From Saprospiraceae bacterium (GTDB lineage Bacteria > Bacteroidota > Bacteroidia > Chitinophagales > Saprospiraceae): DNA of 5,954 nt. Made by a program: the position numbers and the translations under genes. Under the pieces are notes generated by a model. It searched no databases and was not told where the DNA came from. It was given only the letters and a program-made list of their open reading frames with translations. Each line of letters opens with the position of its first letter. The first letter of the stretch is position 1. The stretch spans positions 1 to 5,954 of the forward strand of contig JALZVN010000210.1 in NCBI GenBank assembly GCA_023299965.1, read 5' to 3'. This document shows, piece after piece, positions 1 to 4,973 of this stretch.

Positions 1-170
1 CTCTATTAACTATACTCTTGGTTGATCAGAAAATCAAAAATTTTCTTAAGCGAATAGAATAAATTTTTACTTCGTTGTTCGTCAGTCGATTAGCTAAGGA
101 TAAGCTCCTTCCTTACGCCTCGTCTAAATCTATTCTATTCTACTTTCAACTCAAGAAACAGTTAATAGAG
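1..170. repeat. 170-nt imperfect palindromic element with perfect 10-bp terminal inverted repeats
   Basis: CTCTATTAAC at 1-10 is the exact reverse complement of GTTAATAGAG at 161-170. Further matching arms lie inside. TCTTGGTTGA at 16-25 pairs with 146-156, with one bulged base. GAATAGAATAAATTT at 52-66 pairs with 126-140 at 14 of 15 positions. TAAGGA at 95-100 pairs with TCCTTA at 110-115 around a 9-nt loop. A local hairpin GAAAAT/ATTTTC (29-34/40-45) sits in the asymmetric left bubble. The element ends 19 nt before the ATG of the YHYH gene, so it is either that gene's upstream DNA or leader RNA, or a small MITE-like insertion. The left end coincides with the window edge, so the repeat may extend further and any target-site duplication cannot be seen. 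No open frame and no T-tract terminator is visible in it. Confidence 0.6.
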
Positions 171-189
171 GTAACCTAAAATATATAAA

Positions 190-1104
190 ATGAAATACCT
201 CACTTACATTTTTGCTCTACTGCTTGGAACAGTTGTCCTTTTTTACTCTTGCGATGATGACGCCGATGATGAAGGTGTTGTGTGCGTTCAGACTACATGG
301 TTTGAAGATGCAGATGGTGACGGTTTGGGTAATCCAGATGTTAGCCAATTAGCATGTGAGCAACCAAATGGATTTGTTGCTGATAATACAGATACGGATG
401 ATGCAGGAGGAGTAAGTACAATAACGGGAGGAACTCCCGTATCTGCCTTTGATGACTTTAATGCAGATGCAGTAACAGTTTCATTTGATGGAGATGAGAT
501 TACTATCGAATCAAATGCTTTACCTAACCATACTTCACCATATTGGGACTCTAGTAATGAACTGTTCATTGATGCGATTATTGCTGATCCAAATACTATG
601 TCTCCTGGCACAATCAGAGAAGGCAGTTATACACTTACAGTACCATCTTCTCCAGAATTAGCCTCAGCTTCATCTTCTACGGGATTGGGAGCGATAGGTA
701 TTGCTATCTCTGGGGCACCTATATTTAATGATGAAGAAGGACCCAATATTCAATTGACTGCCCAAGTTGCGTCAGGATTTGATTACGCAGGTGGACACAA
801 TGGACCTACTGGGTATCATTATCACTTAGAATCTTCAGATATTGAAGAGAATACACTTTTATCTTTTGATGATGAAAGACTAGTGGGAATACTTCAAGAT
901 GGATTCTTACTTTATGGTAGAAGAGATAGTGAGACAGGTGATTACCCTACAGACTTGGACGAGTCAGGAGGACACTTCGGTCCTACACAACATAGTAATG
1001 GAGAATCATTCTATCATTATCATGTTATCAACGAAATATTTGTTGAACCATATATTATTCTTTTTGGTGGAGACCTGCAAGGTACACCAAACCAGTTTAT
1101 GTAA
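190..1104 (+). CDS. YHYH-domain lipoprotein with N-terminal Asp-rich calcium-binding-like motif
   Basis: A secreted lipoprotein of 304 residues. The N-terminus is a short hydrophobic signal ending in LFYSC, which puts the lipidated Cys at residue 21, followed by an acidic DDDADDE stretch. Residues about 37-71 (WFEDADGDGLGNP, a Cys, then GFVADNTDTDD) match the Asp-rich metal-binding-like motif common in secreted Bacteroidota proteins. Residues about 85-300 form a YHYH domain: GGHNGPT-GYHYH at 201-212, DGFLLYGRRD at 237-246, and GGHFGPT at 260-266 followed by YHYH at 275-278. The GGHxGPT plus YHYH block therefore occurs twice. The biochemical role of YHYH proteins is not established; the paired His clusters suggest metal binding, which is inference. 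The ATG follows an A/T-rich leader without a Shine-Dalgarno, as is usual in Bacteroidota. The gene has its own terminator and is probably monocistronic. Confidence 0.9.
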   Translation: MKYLTYIFALLLGTVVLFYSCDDDADDEGVVCVQTTWFEDADGDGLGNPDVSQLACEQPNGFVADNTDTDDAGGVSTITGGTPVSAFDDFNADAVTVSFDGDEITIESNALPNHTSPYWDSSNELFIDAIIADPNTMSPGTIREGSYTLTVPSSPELASASSSTGLGAIGIAISGAPIFNDEEGPNIQLTAQVASGFDYAGGHNGPTGYHYHLESSDIEENTLLSFDDERLVGILQDGFLLYGRRDSETGDYPTDLDESGGHFGPTQHSNGESFYHYHVINEIFVEPYIILFGGDLQGTPNQFM

Positions 1105-1124
1105 AACATCCTTTTAATTGTTTT

Positions 1125-1161
1125 AAAGCAATCATCCACTTAATGGATGATTGCTTTTTTT
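1125..1161 (+). terminator. Intrinsic terminator of the YHYH gene
   Basis: AAAGCAATCATCCA (1125-1138) pairs perfectly over 14 bp with TGGATGATTGCTTT (1144-1157) around the 5-nt loop CTTAA, and seven T residues run from 1155 to 1161. It starts 20 nt after the YHYH stop codon. The most upstream ATG of the next reading frame (1143-1145) lies in this hairpin, which argues against that ATG being the translation start. Confidence 0.9.
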
Positions 1162-1175
1162 ATAAAATAGTAGGA

Positions 1176-1805
1176 GTGAATTTTAATTTATTTTTATTAC
1201 TCTCTTTCTTGATATTGTTCGGAGCTTGTACAGATAACAACGAGTCCACAACCGATGCCATTTCTCCACTAGTACAAGTTGATACTTTAGTTATTCCAGA
1301 TGTTTTGATTTTAGATTCCATCTTAGTGTTTAGCCGAAACAATTCGCTTTGGACAAAGAATGAAGAGCTTTATTCTGGATATGCGATTTGCTATTATGAA
1401 GATGGTATACCCAAAGAAAAATTTGGAATACTCAACGGACGTAAACAAGGTGTTGCTTTAAAATGGGCTCCTGATGGAGAGCTCAAATATAAAGCATACT
1501 ATCATAAAGGCAAACTGCATGGAGATAAAAAGGTATGGTCTTCAGATGAAAAACATGTATTGCTTTCCCATCTAAAATATCATCTCGGCAAATTACATGG
1601 AGAGCAGAAAAAATGGTACGATACAGGGGAGTTGTTCAAGCACCTCCAAATGAACATGGGGCGTGAAGAAGGCATGCAACATGGCTATAGAAAAAATGGC
1701 GTTTTGTTTGCCAATTACGAGGTCCGCGAAGGTAGAACTTTTGGATTGCAAAAATCAATTCTTTGCTTTGGCTTAGAAGACGAAAATATTCAAAATGAAA
1801 ATTAA
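1176..1805 (+). CDS. MORN-variant (YwqK-like) repeat lipoprotein
   Basis: The frame is open from an ATG at 1143, but that ATG is inside the preceding terminator stem. The GTG at 1176 gives a typical lipoprotein signal, MNFNLFLLLSFLILFGAC, with the lipid Cys at residue 18 and a product of 209 residues. After a linker, residues about 65-195 contain four to five degenerate repeats of the form YYxxG...NGxxxG. Examples are AICYYEDGIPKEKFGILNGR, YHKGKLHGDKKVW, HLGKLHGEQKKWYDTGELF and YRKNGVLFANYEVREGRTFG. This is the MORN_2/YwqK pattern. Database labels call the family 'toxin-antitoxin system YwqK family antitoxin', but nothing here resembles a toxin partner; the repeats more likely form an exposed beta-sheet surface of unknown binding role. 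The stop overlaps the SCO gene start by 11 bp, so the two are probably translationally coupled. Confidence 0.82.
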   Translation: MNFNLFLLLSFLILFGACTDNNESTTDAISPLVQVDTLVIPDVLILDSILVFSRNNSLWTKNEELYSGYAICYYEDGIPKEKFGILNGRKQGVALKWAPDGELKYKAYYHKGKLHGDKKVWSSDEKHVLLSHLKYHLGKLHGEQKKWYDTGELFKHLQMNMGREEGMQHGYRKNGVLFANYEVREGRTFGLQKSILCFGLEDENIQNEN

Positions 1806-2448
1806 TCCTATACTATATATTATGTTGCTTGCTTTTGTTGGATGTCAGAAGAATGAAAAAAATGGCAGCAGAGTAGGAGTACTTCCTTACTACCATGAGG
1901 CAACTTTTACGCCCCAATGGTTTCAGCCAGGCGATGCTGCTCTGGATACTTTCCACAAGATATCTCCTTATCAACTGTTGAATCAAGAGGGCGAAATAAT
2001 AACAGGAGATAGTTTTAAAGATAAGATTTATGTGACTGATTTTTTCTTTACCTCTTGTCCAGGGATATGCCCAAAGATGACGACCAATATGAAAATGCTG
2101 CAAGACAAGTTTCTGGAAGAAGATGACGTTATGTTTTTATCTCATTCTGTCACCCCAGAAAGAGACTCTGTTTCTGTCCTTAAAGCGTATGCAGAAGATA
2201 AAGGAGTGATATCAAAGAAATGGCACCTTGTCACTGGAGAGCAGCAAGAAATATATAAGCTAGGCAGACGTGATTATTTTGTAGAAGAAGATTTAGGAAT
2301 AGAAAAAGAGTTAGACGAATTTCTACATACTGAAAATTTCGTCTTAATCGATAAAAACAAATACATTCGAGGCATTTATAACGGACTTAGAAAGCCTTCT
2401 TTAAAACAATTGATTGAGGATGTCAAAACACTGCAAATGGAGAATTGA
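1795..2448 (+). CDS. SCO1/SenC family lipoprotein (copper/thiol-redox protein)
   Basis: A thioredoxin-fold SCO protein of 217 residues, a normal length for the family. The signal MKINPILYIMLLAFVGC has a lipobox with Cys17, so the protein should be anchored facing the periplasm. The diagnostic CxxxC copper/redox motif is in FTSCPGICPKM (Cys88 and Cys92). The usual downstream motif SHSVTPERDS is at 116-125, and the distal metal-ligand His is His178 in LHTENFVLID. All three expected copper ligands are therefore present. SCO proteins deliver copper to, or keep reduced, the CuA site of cytochrome c oxidase; some act instead in thiol redox or copper homeostasis. The start overlaps the end of the upstream lipoprotein gene by 11 bp, indicating a two-gene unit. 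No oxidase gene is visible in the window. Confidence 0.95.
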   Translation: MKINPILYIMLLAFVGCQKNEKNGSRVGVLPYYHEATFTPQWFQPGDAALDTFHKISPYQLLNQEGEIITGDSFKDKIYVTDFFFTSCPGICPKMTTNMKMLQDKFLEEDDVMFLSHSVTPERDSVSVLKAYAEDKGVISKKWHLVTGEQQEIYKLGRRDYFVEEDLGIEKELDEFLHTENFVLIDKNKYIRGIYNGLRKPSLKQLIEDVKTLQMEN

Positions 2449-2489
2449 TGTTTGTTAGAATGGTTTTTATTGATATATATTATTGGAAA

Positions 2490-2510
2490 TTAACATTTGC
2501 AAAATGTTAA
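2490..2510. promoter_or_regulatory. 9-bp palindrome upstream of the beta-barrel gene (possible operator)
   Basis: TTAACATTT (2490-2498) and AAATGTTAA (2502-2510) are perfect reverse complements separated by GCA. The site lies between the SCO stop and the beta-barrel gene, about 86 nt before the preferred ATG at 2596. No T-tract follows, so it does not look like a terminator. The dyad could bind a dimeric regulator or form a short hairpin; function is inference from symmetry and position only. Confidence 0.35.
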
Positions 2511-2533
2511 ATATTTGAGTAGCGCAGTAGTAG

Positions 2534-2564
2534 TTGATCTAATAAGGATTTTTTTTCTAATTTG
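2534..2564 (+). promoter_or_regulatory. Weak Bacteroidota-type promoter candidate for the beta-barrel gene
   Basis: A TTG at 2534-2536 is followed after 20 nt by CTAATTTG at 2557-2564, resembling the Bacteroidota sigma consensus TTG-N19-TAnnTTTG but with an imperfect first half of the -7 box. It ends about 31 nt before the ATG at 2596, a reasonable distance for a short 5' leader. If transcription starts here, the TTG at 2497 cannot be the start codon. Confidence 0.3.
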
Positions 2565-2595
2565 TAGACCTAACTATCAATTAAAACTAAGATCT

Positions 2596-3321
2596 ATGAA
2601 ATTCAATATCACTTTACTGATTATGTGCTTTGCCCTTATAGGATGTTTTGGACAAGCTAACAGTTCCTTTGATTTTGTAATTGGTGTTGACCGAAGTTTT
2701 AGAACCGTATCTTCTACCGAAGAGTCTTTAGAGGCAACCGCTGTTTTAGAAGCAAGAGCGCAAGAAGAGGCTAAACAAAACTGGAGAATCGGAGCCAATT
2801 ATCGGAAGGAAATATCGGATCACGTATATTTAAAACTAGGCGCAAGATTGACGAGTGTGGGTTATTTAGTAACAGATAATTCTGATTTGATATGGGGAAT
2901 TCAACACGATGGAATGGGAGGATTTGATCCAACTATACCTTCAGAAGAAGCTGATTTTGGGAATATTTATAACGATTATTGGTTTGTCGAATTGCCTATC
3001 ACGGTTGGCTATATAAAGTCTGTGAATAAATTTTCATTTTATGCAGAAGCAGGTCTATCTCCAAATATTTATTTGACCACTCTCACAAAAGTAGAGGTGG
3101 GTGATGAAGTCACTAAGGATTTTCAAGGCACACCAAATATTAGGAGAGGGCAACTGTCTGGTGTTGTAGCGCTTGGAGCACTATATAATCTGAATGAGCA
3201 ACTATCGGTTTTTGTGCAGCCTAGTTATAGGTATCATCTGACAAATATAGCGAATGAAGGATTTATCAATGAGCACCTGTATAGCTATGGTGTAGAATTT
3301 GGTCTACGAAAGAATCTGTAA
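2596..3321 (+). CDS. Outer-membrane beta-barrel protein (PorT/OmpW-like small barrel)
   Basis: Starting at the ATG at 2596 gives 241 residues with an N-terminal signal, MKFNITLLIMCFALIGCFGQ. The frame stays open upstream to a TTG at 2497, but that extension buries the signal peptide after 33 residues, so 2596 is preferred. The signal end is ambiguous: FGQ-A resembles the signal peptidase I sites usual for Bacteroidota barrels, while LIGC also fits a lipobox. The mature part shows the alternating hydrophobic/polar strands of an 8-stranded barrel: SSFDFVIGVDRSF near the start, NWRIGANYRKEI and VYLKLGARLTSVGY around 62-90, YWFVELPITVGYI at 128-140, and FSFYAEAGLSPNIYL. The C-terminus is FVQPSYRYHL followed by YSYGVEFGLRKNL. 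This matches the outer membrane protein beta-barrel family (PF13568-like). Ligand or role is unknown. Confidence 0.85.
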   Translation: MKFNITLLIMCFALIGCFGQANSSFDFVIGVDRSFRTVSSTEESLEATAVLEARAQEEAKQNWRIGANYRKEISDHVYLKLGARLTSVGYLVTDNSDLIWGIQHDGMGGFDPTIPSEEADFGNIYNDYWFVELPITVGYIKSVNKFSFYAEAGLSPNIYLTTLTKVEVGDEVTKDFQGTPNIRRGQLSGVVALGALYNLNEQLSVFVQPSYRYHLTNIANEGFINEHLYSYGVEFGLRKNL

Positions 3322-3345
3322 ATATCTATTCCTTTTTTATTCAAA

Positions 3346-3360
3346 GAGATTGTTAATCTC
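3346..3360 (+). other. Short hairpin after the beta-barrel gene
   Basis: GAGATT (3346-3351) pairs with AATCTC (3355-3360) around GTT, 25 nt after the stop codon. It has no following T-tract, so it is at best a weak terminator or an mRNA 3'-end-protecting hairpin. Confidence 0.3.
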
Positions 3361-3406
3361 CTAATCAGTGGAAAATATTATCACTCGGTAAATCTTTATA
3401 CCAGAG

Positions 3407-3606
3407 AACTAAGCCCGCGATAGGGGGAGAAGCGATACAAGCTGCCTGAGTAGGCTAGTGGACTAAGGAGATGTGAAGGCTCGATAGAGACTAGCAACGA
3501 CTATAGTCCACAGACTAATCAGGTAGTGCGTACAAGCGGATCACCCGACCCTATGATGAGCAGCCATGGAGGCTGCTCCTCATAGGGGATCGCCCAAAGC
3601 TTACTT
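3407..3606. ncRNA. GC-rich structured intergenic element (candidate ncRNA or small palindromic mobile element)
   Basis: This occupies most of the 388-nt gene-free gap between the beta-barrel gene and fni. G+C is about 54% over 3411-3600, against about 28% and 31% in the flanks. Manual pairing gives one closed structure. The ends AACTAAGC (3407-3414) and GCTTACTT (3599-3606) pair at 7 of 8 positions, then GCGAT (3417-3421) with ATCGC (3589-3593). Inside, GGGGGA (3423-3428) pairs with TCACCC (3541-3546) at 5 of 6. CTGCCTGA (3442-3449) pairs with TCAGGTAG (3519-3526), and GTGGACTA (3458-3465) with TAGTCCAC (3504-3511). A long hairpin spans 3549-3587. No open frame of note is present. The start AGCCCGCGATAGGGGGAGAA is loosely reminiscent of intergenic motifs repeated in Bacteroidota genomes (for example the Flavo-1 type), but I cannot confirm this. 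The transcribed strand is unknown. Confidence 0.5.
3549..3587. repeat. 17-bp near-perfect hairpin flanked by direct repeats
   Basis: The left arm CCCTATGATGAGCAGCC (3549-3565) and right arm GGCTGCTCCTCATAGGG (3571-3587) pair at 16 of 17 positions around the loop ATGGA; the only mismatch is T3557 against C3579. GGATCACCC at 3538-3546 and GGATCGCCC at 3587-3595 form direct repeats on either side. No T-tract follows on the + strand, so it is not a standard terminator. It forms the 3' branch of the larger structured element. Confidence 0.75.
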
Positions 3607-3709
3607 AATAACACTAATATCCCTCTAAAACAGCCTTTTTTGCTCAAAAAGAGGTAAACAATCCTCCATATCTACTGTTTTTCATAGCAATCAGTGAATT
3701 TTAAATAAT

Positions 3710-4789
3710 ATGGTAAATTTACGGTCTGAAATGGAGGATAAGAAGTTACATATGGAGCATGACAAGGGTGCAAATCAAGATGATCCGACGGCAAGTAGTC
3801 GAAAGCAGGATCATATCGAGATGGCGTTCCAGTCGCAGGTGGTGAAGGATCTGAAGGATGATCGGTTCTATTATGAGCCAATGTTGTCGGCGCATCCTGA
3901 TAAAGGAGCGTCTGAAAGTTTAACTTTTCTTGGAAAGACGATGAAGGCGCCGCTGTGGGTATCTTCGATGACGGGAGGCACGGAGCTGGCGAATAAGATC
4001 AATACGAATCTGGCGAAGATATGTGGAGAGTATGGATTGGGGATGGGATTGGGTTCGTGTAGAAAGCTGCTTACGGAGGATACTTATTTGGATGATTTTA
4101 GGATGCGCCCACATATGGGTTACGATGTTCCATTTTTTGCGAACTTGGGTGTGGCTCAAGTGGAGGCTTTGCTAGTGGAGGATAAATTGCATCTTTTGGA
4201 TGAGTTGCTCAAGAAGCTGGAGGTGGATGGCTTGATCGTGCATGTGAACCCTATGCAGGAGTGGTTGCAGCCTGAGGGGGATAGGTTTGTGGTGAGCTCT
4301 TTGGATACGGTGAAGCGATTGTTAGATAATGTGTCGCACAAAATCATTGTGAAGGAAGTGGGGCAAGGTATGGGTCCAGGGTCTTTAAAAGAGCTGATGA
4401 AGTTGCCGATTGCGGCGATTGAATTCGGTGCGATGGGCGGGACGAACTTCGCTAAACTAGAATTGTATCGCGGAGATACGATGCGGCAAGAAATATTTAG
4501 TAATTTAGCACTAGTTGGACATACTGCGGAGGATATGGTCGGCTATATCAACGACTTACATATGTCACTTGGTGACAATGTGGCTTGTAAGGAGTATATA
4601 ATCTCTGGAGGCGTGAAGAGTTTTATAGATGGATACTACCTGATGTCAAAATTGAATGCCACGGGTATCTATGGGCAAGCTTCGGGGTTCCTGAAGTACG
4701 CGGTGGAAAGCATCGATGAATTGAGGGCGTACACGGAGGCTCAAATACAAGGCTTGGCTTTGGCTGAGGCGTTTTTGAAGGTGAAGTGA
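3710..4789 (+). CDS. fni: Type 2 isopentenyl-diphosphate delta-isomerase
   Basis: This FMN- and NAD(P)H-dependent cytosolic enzyme interconverts isopentenyl diphosphate and dimethylallyl diphosphate, the last step of isoprenoid precursor supply. The 359-residue frame has the family motifs in order: RKQDHIEMAF at 31-40, SSMTGGT at 85-91, GLGSCRKLL at 113-121, HVNPMQEWLQPEGD at 178-191 (Gln183/Glu184 correspond to the catalytic and Mg-binding pair), IVKEVGQGMG at 213-222, IEFGAMGGTNF at 237-247, ISGGVKS at 298-304 and GQASGFL at 322-328. Type 2 isomerases are usually near 340-350 residues, so the start may be the in-frame ATG at 3731 (MEDKK) or 3752 rather than 3710; nothing in the sequence decides. 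Coding G+C is about 45-52%, visibly above the genes upstream. The mvaA gene follows on the same strand, which fits a mevalonate-pathway cluster. Confidence 0.95.
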   Translation: MVNLRSEMEDKKLHMEHDKGANQDDPTASSRKQDHIEMAFQSQVVKDLKDDRFYYEPMLSAHPDKGASESLTFLGKTMKAPLWVSSMTGGTELANKINTNLAKICGEYGLGMGLGSCRKLLTEDTYLDDFRMRPHMGYDVPFFANLGVAQVEALLVEDKLHLLDELLKKLEVDGLIVHVNPMQEWLQPEGDRFVVSSLDTVKRLLDNVSHKIIVKEVGQGMGPGSLKELMKLPIAAIEFGAMGGTNFAKLELYRGDTMRQEIFSNLALVGHTAEDMVGYINDLHMSLGDNVACKEYIISGGVKSFIDGYYLMSKLNATGIYGQASGFLKYAVESIDELRAYTEAQIQGLALAEAFLKVK

Positions 4790-4794
4790 AAAAG

Positions 4795-4905
4795 TTGTTA
4801 ATCTGTTTATGCGTTAATTTGTTTATTTGGGTTTAATCTGGAAATCTTGACTCCGTGGAATATGTGAATCAACAAATACACAAATACACGAATACACAAA
4901 AGCTT
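4795..4905. repeat. 8-nt periodic repeats in inverted orientation between fni and mvaA
   Basis: Left block: TTGTTAAT, CTGTTTAT, GCGTTAAT, TTGTTTAT and TTGGGTTT follow head to tail at 4795-4834. Right block: GAATCAAC, AAATACAC, AAATACAC, GAATACAC and AAAAGCTT follow at 4866-4905. The 26 nt at 4805-4830 match the reverse complement of 4872-4897 at 20 positions, so the spacer can form an imperfect hairpin with a loop of about 41 nt. It begins right after the fni stop. It could be a weak transcription-end structure or the remnant of a repeat family; no coding potential is seen. Confidence 0.55.
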
Positions 4906-4973
4906 AAGCATGAAAATCGATGTTTAGCTTTTTGATTGGTGCAAGAAATATAAAAGGTAATTATTACAAAGAG

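Noticed and set aside
288..611. Minus-strand open frame opposite the YHYH gene (107 codons)
   Set aside because: It is antisense to a well-supported gene, has no recognisable motif, and its composition is explained by the codon pattern of the opposite strand.
899..1117. Plus-strand alternative frame of 72 codons overlapping the 3' end of the YHYH gene
   Set aside because: It lies within conserved YHYH coding sequence, shows no domain and runs into the terminator.
1176..1805. Reading the YwqK-like gene as an antitoxin of a toxin-antitoxin pair
   Set aside because: The family label alone suggests it. The gene encodes a lipoprotein with MORN-type repeats and its coupled neighbour is a SCO protein, not a toxin.
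2497..2595. TTG start at 2497 for the beta-barrel protein
   Set aside because: The 33-residue extension precedes a normal signal peptide, crosses the palindrome and the promoter candidate, and uses a rare start codon.
3407..3606. tRNA, tmRNA, RNase P RNA or a CRISPR array in the gap
   Set aside because: There is no T-loop or acceptor-CCA pattern, no tag-peptide frame, no RNase P consensus, and no regularly spaced direct repeats. Retron identity was also dropped because no reverse transcriptase is nearby.
3672..4347. Minus-strand open frames opposite fni
   Set aside because: They are Pro/Ser/Arg/His-rich, low-complexity translations typical of shadows of a G-rich coding strand, and fni is certain on the + strand.
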